From NCBI RefSeq assembly GCF_963678635.1, contig NC_087067.1, forward strand, positions 5,684,647 through 5,748,646: 64,000 nt of DNA. The letters are read 5' to 3'. Shown here piece after piece: positions 12,791 through 22,837 of this stretch. Position numbers and translations under genes: made by a program. The notes below the pieces were generated by a model. It saw nothing but the letters and a program-made list of their open reading frames with translations. It was not told where the DNA came from and ran no database searches. Numbering within the stretch: position 1 is the first letter of the stretch; each line of letters begins with the position of its first letter. Origin of the DNA: Symsagittifera roscoffensis (lineage: Eukaryota > Xenacoelomorpha > Acoela > Convolutidae).

Positions 12791-13626
12791 TAACTTGGTC
12801 AGGAAACAAAAAACGGCTGATTATCCACGAGCATATTTGGGCAGCTGAATGAAAGAACCAACAACAATTTACTGATATCCATGACCAGAATTCTATAATC
12901 AGTTTTGTTGTCTCTAATATAAGCCCAAATTTCTGGTATAGGCGCCCAAAACATCTAATATGAGTATCTTCAAAACAGATAGGACCAAGTAATTTTTCCA
13001 ATAATTTTGTCTTTTCATTTTTCCGCAATGTAAAAAAACGTCAACCTCATCAACTCCCCACAGATTCAATTTGCCTCCATAAATTGATAGTCATTGAGTT
13101 GTTTGGGCTGATATTTCTACCACAAAAACACCTTTGAAACTAGTTATCATTTATGACTATTTTAACCTTTCAAAACAAGATTTTTTAACTTTGGATTGGC
13201 TAGCTCCTTTCAAACAGTTTCATCTATGACATGCCAAAATGTCAACTGTATATTTAAAACGGGTGCCGGGAAAACCACAAAATCGGGAAGAAAACAATAG
13301 TTCATTTGCTTGTTGAAATCAATAACTTGCCACTTCTTTTTCCCGCGACTGTAGTTAGCCTTCGTTCCAGCCAATGATTTGAAATTGAACTTAAGACAGG
13401 CAATCACGGCGCAAAAAATACAACTTTGAGCGGAAAACTTTCAAGATTTTTTCAGTCGATCGTTTTATCCTAATTTTCAAAATTCTTCATTCCGTCAGTT
13501 TTCGATACAAGAAACTCAATTGTAAAAATAATAATTCATATCAGTACAAAAAAAGGGTGTCAAAAATTCGTTTTGCCTTTGCCTTCACTTCAATCATTGA
13601 ATTACCCATTCATCCAAAATCTTAAA
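12791..13626. other. non-coding DNA
   Basis: No supported gene. Minus-strand open frames at 12729-13028 and 13210-13407 lack recognisable domains, and the first runs into the minisatellite. Confidence 0.45.
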
Positions 13627-14085
13627 CACAGAGGGCAAGCGGAGCTTCACACCACTTGCGTCACAAAACAGCAAAACAATTAAGTCGAGAAAAATCGAAT
13701 ATGTCAAAAACTAGATCTATCAAAATGAAGAAAAAAAGGCAATAGTATCGGAAATTAGCATTGGAAAAAACTTACCAAGCGATTAAAAGGTGAAAATATT
13801 TGTGCAGAAAAAAGTAAATCGAGAAAAAAAACACTTCAAAAAGACTTAAAAGTCAAACGGTTCTAAGAACCCCTCGCCCTTAATCAACACACGCACGCAT
13901 ACAAAAACTATTTTCGTCCGTCGAACAAAGCTATTCGGCCACTTTGCCGATTTAATTTAGAACGATACTTAATCGGCCAAAAAAAATAAAAAGAAATTCA
14001 ATCATGTCTGATTCGAACCCATTACCTTTGCCGTTCCAGACTCATTCAATACCTCCAGACCAAGTGTACCGAAGACGCAAAGGTA
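13627..14085 (-). repeat. tRNA-derived SINE copy
   Basis: On -, 14085-14005 is tRNA-like: box A-like ACTTGGTCTGGAGGTAT, then GGGTTCGAATCAGAC as a near-canonical box B. The body holds GGCAAAGTGGCCGAAT (13930-13945), homologous to the GGCTTCGTGGCC motif of the 6058-6630 copy. The end at 13627-13675 carries the gcggagcttcacaccacttg tail. It is about 460 bp long. This copy has the best-preserved box B in the window. Confidence 0.7.
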
Positions 14086-14212
14086 AATAGGACCGGAGTA
14101 GAATACTAATATTAACAAAATATGTCTTTTGCGATAATTTTTTGCCAACATAGGCTTCTAGAAAATGAGTCCAGATGAGCCCTGTGAACAACGTTATTTA
14201 CGGAGGAAAATA

Positions 14213-14350
14213 TATTAACCGGTTGCAACACCTTTGCAAGTGTTAAACAAAGGTTGCAAGTTGCAAGTTGCAAGTCTTATTACCCTGTTGCAACATCTTT
14301 GCAAGTGTTAAGCAAAGGTTGCAAGTCTTATTACCCGGTTGCAAGTGTAA
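14213..14350. repeat. tandem repeat, about 60-70 bp unit
   Basis: Two and a half units of ggttgcaacacctttgcaag followed by tgttaaacaaaggttgcaag and tcttattaccc. An extra ttgcaag heptamer expansion lies inside the first unit at 14252-14275. Confidence 0.85.
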
Positions 14351-14694
14351 GCCTCCTTTTCGTAACGCTGTGCGAAAACTTTTGAAAACATATAACAGCT
14401 CAAATCGCTACTGTAAAATTAAAAGCTACTTTACGAATTAATAAATATTACATATAACTCACGGGGTTTTTTTTATGCATCTGAAACGCGCAATAACAAA
14501 CCGCGCGCTGAGAATTGGCTTCAGATCTTGTGCGCACGAAACAGGGTAGGAAAATTTCCTATTGTTATAGGAAAAGTTTTAAACAGGTTTCAAAAAACAC
14601 TTCACTAGAGACAATTTATCTTTTTGCTGAGAAATAAAATTCAAGCAGAAAAGATACTGCTTCAGTAGCCGGAAACAACAGCAAATTGCTGAAA

Positions 14695-14791
14695 TACGTG
14701 CTTTAAATTCTCGTGCATAAAATTCTCATGCGTAAAAAAATTCTCGTGCTTAAAATTCTCGTGCTTGAAATTACGTGCTTAAAATTCTCTC
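14695..14791. repeat. short tandem array of an aaaattctcgtgctt unit
   Basis: Six degenerate copies of a 15-17 bp unit (aaaattctcgtgctt), differing by point changes and small A-run length differences. Confidence 0.8.
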
Positions 14792-15349
14792 CACAACTGC
14801 AAACTAACACTGTTCGACTTTCAATGTTTTTCTGAAAAATTTTTTGTTTCGTGTTTGTTTTTATTGAAATTTTTCAGAAAAACAAACGAACACAAAAATT
14901 TTTTAATAGAAAACATGCGCTTCAAAACCTATTTTAAAACCAAGATGTTTTAATTTTCTTACAACCCTGGTATGAAACCCTAGCAACTGATTTGAAGAAA
15001 AAAAACGGAGACAAAAAAAACGTCTACAAAACAGTTGCTTATCTCTTTTGACTTTTCTTATTGAAACTTTTCTGAATTCAAGAAATATAACTCAATTGTT
15101 GAAGATTTGCTGTAACTAAAAAATGATAATTATCGAGTTTTAATTACAACAAACCCAGAAATTATCTCTCAATTTTTGTAATTTTCGTAAATTCCTATTT
15201 CATGTTAAAATCGAAACTTCGATAATAAAAATGTTTAAAATATCATTTGTTTTTTTAATCAAATCGTATGAGTAAAATTGTAATAAAAAATCCGAGAGAT
15301 AAAACATCCTGAGTTACCTAATTACAACTGAATTTAAAAAAATCTTTAA

Positions 15350-15505
15350 TGCCGAATTACAACCGAAAATTACCTAGTTGTAATTTCTCGGCCATATTAA
15401 AGCCCGAATTACTACCAAAATTCTCCTTTTTGTAATTTCTCGGCCAATTTAAATCCCAAATTACTACCGAAATTTGCATTGTTGTTATTTCTCGGCCCAT
15501 TTAAA
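15350..15505. repeat. tandem repeat, about 52 bp unit, three copies
   Basis: Three copies of a unit that starts ccgaattactaccgaaatt and ends taatttctcggccaattta. Copies differ at scattered bases. Within each unit, gaattac and gtaatttc are partly complementary, so each could fold. Confidence 0.8.
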
Positions 15506-16714
15506 GGCAGACTCAAGTGTAAAAATATCACAGCACAAATTGAGCTTCGAAGGGTTTGATAAATTAAAGAAATCAGCCATTTACAAAATTTATTCGGATT
15601 TATACTGACAGTTTATGGATTGAATTCAAAACAGCATCAAATGAAAATGAAAGAGCCGTTCTTTTAATTATATCTCACAATCCAAGCAAAGTAAGCAAAA
15701 CTGAATTCAATGAAGAACTTGCTCAGTCGATTGATTGTGCACAATAGTCACTCGATATGATATTTATTACTCGATAGTAACATTAATATGGTACTTTTAG
15801 GCAATTTAACCCCAATTATCCTAATATCGAAGATAATGACTCACTTGGCACAGTTTTCACACCATATAATCTCGATGTTTCTAATAAAACAATTCATTCT
15901 CACTCGAAATCACTTAGACTACATACCATCTTAGTTTAAAAGACCCAACAAACAAATCAATCCCGTTCACACCTCCGACTCAACAGATCACTTGGCAAAC
16001 ATTTTCATAATTGAACTAAAAGTATGCGGAAAAAAACTCCCTTCAAGCGCAAAAACTGAGAAAAAAAATACTCAGAATAGTTGTTCAAATTAGATCTCAA
16101 AAAATCTCAAGTAATGAAAAAACGTCTACCAGCAAGGTAACCGAGAAGCAATGTTCAAGATATTCAGTCAACATATAGTTGAACAATTAAAATATGTGCT
16201 CCACAAAAGATAATCTTTATACGTAATGATAAACCAAAAGTAAACATACAATTTCGTATCGCAGTTGTTCAATTAAAAAACACCGAACGTGAAAAAAGGA
16301 ACATTATTAAAGACACAAGAAACTCCAGGAAAATCATCTAACAGCATTTTTCTTGTAAAAAAAATGCCTTCGGAGAGATAATAACAAATAGCTTCAAATT
16401 GACAGATCTCCTGGAATTTATATTTTCAATACTAGTTTGTTGCTATGAAAAATACACCAAATGCTGTCTGACTGAAGAACCACATCAAAACAAACCTAAT
16501 ACTAAAACTCGATTTTCGTTCAGATTCTTGACCACCGTAGAGTGTCAACAGAATTTCGCAAATTTAATTCAAAAAAGCCGCATGGCCCATCTAACATTCC
16601 ATCATGGGCCCTTTAAGATGATTGCAAAAAAATCTAAACGCATCTTACTTTTCTTTTCAATGATTTACAATATTTTTTGATTTTTTGATTTACAATATTA
16701 CAATATTTTTCCAC

Positions 16715-17156
16715 GAGCTAAAAAAAACAATTGTCACACCATTTTACAAAAAAGATGATACTGAAGTACCTGAAAACTACATGTCTCTCTCAATTACTGG
16801 AGCATTATCAAAAGTGTTTGAAAAATTACTTAATTAACAAAATAACGAATCTCTTGCACCTCAAAACCTTTTAGCAACACTCAGTTTGGCTGTAAAACAT
16901 CGTACTGAAAAACTGATGCTATTTAATTTTGCACGGGATCATTCACAAAATTGTTTGATACCAACAATTTTGTTGCTTGCTCTTTATTAGATCTGTCGAA
17001 GGCATTTGATTCTATTGAATATAACCATTGAATACAAAAACTCGAACAACTAAATTTTTCAGAACCTACTATAGACTTGGTAAATTGTTTCATAAGTGAC
17101 CGATGCTAGAAAACTATAATAAATAACACTGATCAGGACTGGATCTCACTTGAGAT
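16715..17156 (+). pseudogene. LINE reverse transcriptase, 5' part of RT
   Basis: Broken non-LTR RT on +. Pieces visible in three frames: IVTPFYKKDDTEVPENYMSL-like finger motif followed by LSKVFEKLL (16730-16830), then NNFVACSLLDLSKAFDSIEY-like palm motif A (16955-17025), then LNFSEPTIDLVNCFISDRC (17050-17105). Stops and frameshifts occur between all pieces. The order matches Jockey/CR1-type RT. The homologous block is repeated in inverted orientation immediately downstream. Confidence 0.75.
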
Positions 17157-17730
17157 GTCCTAAAACAGTGCCTTCAGGGACACCTTGATTAAGTGAAATC
17201 CAGTCCATTCCAGTGTTATTTACTATTGTTTTATGGCATCGGTCGCTTATGAAAGAAGTTACCGAGTCTATAGCAGGTTCTGAAAAAAATAGTTCGAGTT
17301 TTTGATTTAAATGGTTATGGACAATAGAAACAAATGCGTTCGGGATATCTAACAAAGAGCAAGCAACAAAATTAGTGCTATCAATCGATTTTCTGAATGA
17401 CACCGTGCAAAATTAGATAGCATCAGTTGTTGAGTATGATGTTTTAAAGCCATATTGAGTGTTGCTTAAAGGTTTTGACTTTGAAGATATTGATTATTGT
17501 GCTTGTAGTAAGTAATTTTTCAAACACTTTTGATAATGCTCCAGTAAGTGAGAGAGGCCTGTTTCAGGTACTTCAGGATCTTTGTATATTGGTGTGACAA
17601 CTGCTTTTCTATAGCTTCTGTGGGAAAACATATTGTTTTTCAGGTATTCATTGAAAAGAAAAGTAAGATGCGTGTAGATTTCATTGCGAGAAAATGACAG
17701 GTCCTAAAACAATGCCTTGAGGGACACCTT
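17146..17730 (-). pseudogene. inverted duplicate of the LINE RT segment
   Basis: The minus strand of this interval encodes the same RT block as 16715-17156. The piece at 17146-17403 contains NFVACSLLDIPNAFVSIVHN, SFISDRCHKTIVNNTGMDW and QGVPEGTVLG (motif B). Finger motifs with LSKVFEKLL-like sequence lie further along at about 17500-17620. Nucleotide similarity to the + copy is high but imperfect, so the two arms are homologous copies. A second short QGVPQG-IVLG block at 17697-17730, also in minus orientation, marks the right junction before + coding resumes. Confidence 0.7.
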
Positions 17731-18700
17731 CATCATTTTCAACGATCTTAACAAGCAACTAACTAACTCATGCAAAATAGTTCAATATGCAGATGACACA
17801 ATTCTTTTCCGTGAGGATAAAAACATTAAAACTGCACTTGAAGAGCTTGTAATATTGAAATCCCAATAATTTATCACAGCACTTTTGGAGACACTTACTC
17901 CAACTTAATGCTTAAAAAAACAGATCTTATCATCTTCAGAAGAAAACATGCTAGAATAGATGATCAACGATACACAATTGCCCTGGACAAAAATATTATT
18001 GAAGAAAAAGTGAAATATCTCGGAGTATTAGACCAACTTTTAACATTTCAAGACGAAGTGAAAATGATCTTAGGAAAAATGGCCTGCGGTATTGAAGCAC
18101 TGCAGTCGATCAAAAAACCCCTTCCTATCAAAACAAGACTACTATTGATAAACGCACTCCTTATTAGTCACCTGCACTATCCTACCATCCTTTTAAATGG
18201 AACTTCAGCAAATTTGACAATCTCATTAGAAAAACAACTTAGTTGGGCAATTAAAACTTGCTGTGATCGTGCAAAAATCGATTCATCATCTAACCTTAAA
18301 TTAAAACACAATGTATTTCCAGTAACAATGTTTCTTGAAAGGAAAGTAATTTGTCATTTCTGGAGAAAAAAAACATCTCTTATTACCAGCTTATGAAAAA
18401 ATTCAATTTGAAAACAATCGCAAAAATGAACACAAAAAATTTTAAAAAATTATATTTTGTCGAAAGATTTAATGAGCATTACATCAAAAAACCGTTTTTT
18501 TTTTAACATCAGTACACATTTGGAATAGGTTACATGACAAAATCAATTTCAAGAATAACCTTACGTACAGAAAAACAAAAACAACTTTTAAGGATTATTA
18601 CTTACTGTTCGAAGAAGATCCAACAGTGGTAACCTATGGAAAAAATTTCATGGAGACATTTCAAATTTCTTTAATGATATTTCGTAAGATAGTGATACTA
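17731..18700 (+). pseudogene. LINE RT 3' part and C-terminal region
   Basis: Plus-strand coding resumes with FNDLNKQLTNSCKIVQYADD, holding an intact YADD catalytic motif (about 17790), continuing in another frame at 17908-18396 (KTDLIIFRRKHARI, EEKVKYLGVL). After more stops, IWNRLHDKINFKNNLTYRK at 18510-18600 is typical of LINE ORF2 C-termini. It ends about 130 bp from the 3' end of the TMEM243-like gene. It is non-functional. Confidence 0.75.
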
Positions 18701-18832
18701 TCATTTAAATGCGTAAAATTGTATTATTAAATTTGAGTGCATTTGACAAAAATTATAAGCACAATTTGATTCACAATTTTCATTTGAAAATACTTTCAAC
18801 TGGCAAATAAAGTGATTTCTTTAATTTGAATC

Positions 18833-19198
18833 CTATTTCATCAGTGAAAGAACGATGTCAATGAATATACTCTGAATTATAAACAATATCGCGAATGCCC
18901 AGATATGAGTTAACTTGTCTGTTAGTAGTTCTCCTTTAACATGTAGATATACAGCCATTGCCAGAATCATGAAGTTAACCGGCGCAAATAATCCAAACAA
19001 AATAATGTCTATTCGAGAGTTTTTCGTCGAAGATGACACAAATACTGCCATCAGAACTAGTGATACAACTAATAAAACTGACACTACAAACATTGTCAGT
19101 TTCTGCAACAGAACCATCTTCGTTGAATCTATCCTGCTCTTAAAAATTCCCACATTAGCGGTAACCGCACTGCCATATGTACCAGTGGTATTCGACAT
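18833..19198 (-). CDS. TMEM243-like three-pass membrane protein
   Basis: Single-exon 121-residue protein starting at ATG 19198. Three hydrophobic segments are visible at about residues 29-53, 63-86 and 96-118, with a short polar N-terminus containing G-T-Y-G. Length, three-span layout, the TYG motif near the start and the G-E/D-L sequence between spans 2 and 3 resemble the animal TMEM243 family (about 118 residues), whose function is poorly known. That assignment is from recalled family features, not a search. An ATTAAA on - lies only about 10 bp past the stop. The gene sits 242 bp downstream of the DAPIT-like gene on the same strand, and a LINE remnant abuts its 3' side. The coding region has no disruptions, unlike its surroundings, which argues for a live gene. 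Confidence 0.62.
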   Translation of the reverse strand: MSNTTGTYGSAVTANVGIFKSRIDSTKMVLLQKLTMFVVSVLLVVSLVLMAVFVSSSTKNSRIDIILFGLFAPVNFMILAMAVYLHVKGELLTDKLTHIWAFAILFIIQSIFIDIVLSLMK

Positions 19199-19350
19199 AA
19201 TATATACTTAGATACGAAGTTGTAAATACTCGCTTATTTAACAACACGGCAAAACTGGCGAATCTTAGCTACCGAAATCAAAACAGTTGATCAAAGTTTA
19301 AATTGTCAAAATAGTCTATAGCCAAATATGTGTTTGTTATTCCATTTAGT

Positions 19351-19356
19351 TTTATT
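19351..19356 (-). terminator. polyadenylation signal of the DAPIT-like gene
   Basis: AATAAA on the minus strand about 85 bp past the stop codon and 150 bp before the next start codon. Confidence 0.5.
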
Positions 19357-19440
19357 TGTTCAGTAGTATTTGGTTATGAGACTTAATCTGTGGTAACATT
19401 TAGTCGCAGTTAGCGTCACCTTCGGAATTGCCATCTGGTT

Positions 19441-19808
19441 TCACTTCAACAGTGCCAGAAATTCGTCTGTTTTGGAGGTATCACCGGGCGGTTTTGGAAC
19501 AGAAGTGTACCTAAAAAATACTACAAATAGGAACCATGTCATCATCATTAACTTGAGATTCTTAAAAAAAAAACTTTTAGATAGAATTAAACCTAATGGT
19601 ATTATCATATTTGACTTTTTGGAGTTAAAACTACTCACTTGTTGACAATGTAAATTGAGGACCAAAATGAGATGATGACCCACATCATATTCCATCTTCC
19701 CTTCTGACTGGTGTAGTTGACGTAATGCGATACTCCAGTCTTCGTAGGGTCGTACTCTGCGTACTTCGGCTTTCTGAACGCACTATTGAGGGCTCTAGTC
19801 AGCCTCAT
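19441..19808 (-). CDS. DAPIT-like mitochondrial ATP synthase subunit k, two exons
   Basis: Exon 1 is 19808-19639 and exon 2 is 19510-19441, separated by a 128 bp GT-AG intron (gtgagtag to ttttttag) that interrupts a codon after its second base. The joined product is 79 residues. The segment TGVSHYVNYTSQKGRWNMMW followed by a single hydrophobic span (WVIISFWSSIYIV) and a short basic/proline tail matches the DAPIT (USMG5/ATP5MK) pattern of TG-x3-YFN-x-T-x2-GR-N before one membrane helix. In that family the protein sits in the inner mitochondrial membrane and supports ATP synthase dimers. This version has an N-terminal extension of about 20 residues (MRLTRALNSAFRK) that could aid targeting. AATAAA on - at 19356-19351 lies 85-90 bp after the stop. 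Family identity is from motif recall. Confidence 0.6.
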
Positions 19809-19915
19809 TCTCAATTCTATCTTAAAATGCTTTTAAATCTTATACTTGTAGCTACAAGCCTGGTCTTTTTATCATTCAATTAAAGTAAGATTCAAAATTT
19901 CGGGGCTAATAAAAT

Positions 19916-20090
19916 TTACTTGAACAACGGTCCCTTCATCTTATGCTCTTCACAAACCAACTTTGCCACCTTTACAATGCTGACCATTAAAGTTTGGTTG
20001 TTTTCTTTGGCGGTACTAGTTGCTGCACCCAAATAATAATCAATCATAAAAATTATCAGTTTTAGGAAATTACACTCGAACAGAATTATT
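19916..20090 (-). other. possible terminal exon(s) of an unidentified gene
   Basis: After an acceptor-like ttgggtgcag (AG at 20024-20023), the minus strand has an open helical-looking frame of 35 codons ending KMKGPLFK and TAA at 19916. Another open block with QVLLGAMKTHNNSVR lies at 20085-20040 after ttttaacag. The two blocks do not join in a consistent reading phase with the donor I can see, so the gene model is unproven. It would lie directly upstream of the DAPIT-like gene on the same strand. Confidence 0.22.
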
Positions 20091-22122
20091 ATGGGTTTTC
20101 ATAGCTCCCAGCAAAACTTGCATCTGTTAAAACTGATATGGGATTAGCGGAGACCAAAAACACAAACTTATTACTAACTCATAGCGGTGGGCATAAAAAG
20201 GAATCCACGTTCTAATGCGACAATCAAATCTGTAAACAGATTTGATCTCATTACGACCAGGATTCAGCCTTTTGCCCACCACTTGAGATACAAACAGGAG
20301 TCCCCTCATTACATTTTCCAATCAAAATTCTAGGAATTTTCAAGATATGGAAGAGCTAAGTTTAACATGAATAGCAGCGAAGAGAGTCAGATGGTTGGGC
20401 ATCAAGCCAGACAGATTGAGAAAACTAACACCTGCAAAGAATAAACCGGAATTGAAAGAAACTCAAAAAGGTTGACATGATATGAGGCTACGGGTCTATC
20501 AAATATTTATACTAAGCTGCGCTTTGTACCCTTGGCTTTTAATAAAAAAACTTCTTCGAAAGTAGTTCTATCAATAATAGTGACGATACACGGGTAGCGT
20601 TCACAACCTGTATTGTATTGCGAGAAAGATTCTCTGCTTAAGAAAACTACCTGCCCTGGGTTCCTCGGTACACGCGCTCAAGTTTTTACAGAGCTTATTT
20701 AGAAAAATCTGTGCTACGACCTGCGGCACCCGGAACTTCAAAATCTATTGGTTCAAAAACACATCCATCATTAATTAAATCTATATATTTGTCAGTTTTG
20801 CAATTTTCCGCCTCGGCCGCCGCCTTTTCCGGGGTTAAAAACAGTGATTGCAAGAACAGCATAAAAGTTGAAATTAAAACGCGTTGTTCTCAAATTATTA
20901 TAGGTTCTAAAATATTAGTGTATAAGATCTTATACATCTTTATATATAAATAAGATCTTATATTTGATCTGCACTTATATCTTAAGCTCTACACTATTAT
21001 TTGAGAACCTATATTAATTTTAGAACAACGCGTTTTAATTTCAAGTTTTATGCTGTTCTTTTGTTCGGTCAACGTAAATCAACACAGAACTAACGTATAC
21101 GAAAAAAATATAACATTCTACTGAGGAATTTCAGAAACTTATTCGGTCCAAAATAGTTAGTGAAAAACAAGGGTGCCATTCGAGTAGAATATCAATCGGT
21201 TATAGTTGAAAAAAGAAAAGCATGAGCTACGTTGAGAATAAGAATGAAGGCGTTATTTGAAAGATAGACCAAAAAAAAATAATGGTCTGAAAATTGAAGT
21301 AATTTTTTTTTAATTTCGATTGTCAATATCATGACCCGTACCGTCGACTAATTTTGCGGCAATTGAAACACCGCAAACATCAGAGCTACGATTTCAATTA
21401 TAGTGATTAGTTGAGAAAAACCCTCTTAAACTGAAATACGAATTAACGTTCGAGCAATTGTAGGACGACCAAAACCTGCAACGAAACGATTGTGCCATTA
21501 CAATCGTTATTTTCTTTATATAGCGAAACAGGAAGGCTGGGTAACAAAGAGTAACCCTTTCCAGTTGTGGAAAAACCTCTTCTTCAACGAAGACCGAAAA
21601 CCATGAAGAGTCTGTCTTTGAAATCTTAAACTTTATCATTTTAACTCTTAGCTCCACGGGTATGTCCTGACATTATTTTAAACACTAATTTTACATTTTA
21701 TAAACTACTTTGAGTCAAAAAATATTGAAAAGCTAGGAGTTAGGAAGCGGTCGATCCATAAAGGACAACAAAATTCGACTGTTGGGTATTGTTGAACAAT
21801 TTGTATCCCTGCGTACAAAATGTACAAAATCAAACGGCATTGAAGTAACCTCTAACAGAGTCGCGAATCTTAGTTCGGGCAGCAGGATGGATATATTAAT
21901 ACTTGTAAAACTACTTGCGCTAATTGTATGATTTTTTAATTGAGTTTTTCAGCAGATTTGACACATTTATGTTCGAATTAATGCTCAAAATAGTGATGAT
22001 ATACCGTAACAACATGAAGTTTTGGATTTATCCATTTTTTCTACATGTACAAAGCGCAAGTATAATGAACTTAAATAAAATTGAACTAATATAACCAGAT
22101 TGGAAAAAAAAAAAGTATGGTG
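20091..22122. other. mostly non-coding DNA upstream of the large LTR element
   Basis: It contains a short palindrome (caaatctgtaaacagatttg near 20224-20243), a SINE-tail-like segment near 20270-20300, and the palindromic element listed at 20854. The open frame at 21394-21657 on - (87 codons) is unrecognised; nothing nearby supports it as an exon. Confidence 0.4.
20854..21058. mobile_element. palindromic element, about 70 bp arms
   Basis: Left arm 20854-20922 begins gaacagcataaaagttgaaa and contains aaaacgcgttgttct. Right arm 20990-21058 is its reverse complement with about five mismatches. The 67 bp centre has a second palindrome (tataagatcttata and its near copy). No coding. Consistent with a small hairpin MITE. 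Confidence 0.75.
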
Positions 22123-22837
22123 TGTAACATTCGCCCGGAAGATACATATCGACGGAAAATAAAGCTAGGTTCTAAGACGACTGGCCAACGTCTAAACAGA
22201 GCTCTACATGCTTTTCATCGTCTCTACCAAGCCAGTACTTTCGGTGGTCTTTCTAACATCGGGTCAACAAAAAACGTTACTGCTTTCGGCTTCGGTCAAA
22301 ACACTCAAATTAACTAGATTACATGCAGAAATAGTGAGCTCATGGCTGGGTCTCAGTATCCCTAGACCACGAGGTCACTCCTAAAAACAGGGCTACTACT
22401 ATTTATTGAATTATTATTGTTTTTGTTCAGTAGATAAAAATCATCATCTCCATCGAAGATGGATCAACCCTTTCCCCCTTTCCCCCTTTCTCCTTCCGGA
22501 AGGCTGTCTTCCACCCTTCACCGTTGTTCGCAACGGCCTTGCAACTATTGTAGCGACACATTAGTTGCAACTCGGAACGGTCTCTGCTACTTCTGCAATT
22601 TGAGGTTGTTTTCCAATCACAAATCTCGTCGTTATCGCTATCACAACTAATGCTGTTGTTGTGTTTTTATTCCGGTTTTCTGCCGTTTCTGACGTTTCTC
22701 AGAAATATGACGTCATACTTCGAAAATTTAAAATTTTGAAACAACAGAATAATCTAGCCTTCACCGTCAATTTGGAAGGTTAGCTGCTAAAATTTCGAAT
22801 CTGTTGAATCTGCATTTTGGTCCATTCGAATGAAACA
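22123..22837 (-). repeat. 3' LTR of the giant element
   Basis: 715 bp, homologous to 38355-39268. On + it begins TGTAACATTC and ends near GAATGAAACA, a two-mismatch version of the inverted end GAATGTCACA seen in the other LTR. Relative to the 5' LTR it lacks an insert of about 150 bp (after 22470) and one of roughly 40 bp. The stop codon of the last internal frame falls inside its first 50 bp. Confidence 0.9.
22402..22407 (-). terminator. LTR polyadenylation signal
   Basis: AATAAA on - in the 3' LTR, conserved at 38637-38632 in the 5' LTR, in the context caattcAATAAATAGTA. Its position fits the R region. Confidence 0.5.

Larger units (their letters stand above)
14351..16714. other. AT-rich DNA with short tandem arrays
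   Basis: No gene supported. It contains two arrays listed separately and a small inverted repeat around 14828-14883 (tttttctgaaaaatttttt and its complement). The 93-codon frame at 16399-16680 is not recognisable. Confidence 0.5.

Noticed and set aside
20127-20321. 64-codon minus-strand frame with VVGKRLNPGRNEIKSVYRF
   Set aside because: It spans a short palindrome and a SINE-tail-like segment, and no consistent splice model with neighbours was found.
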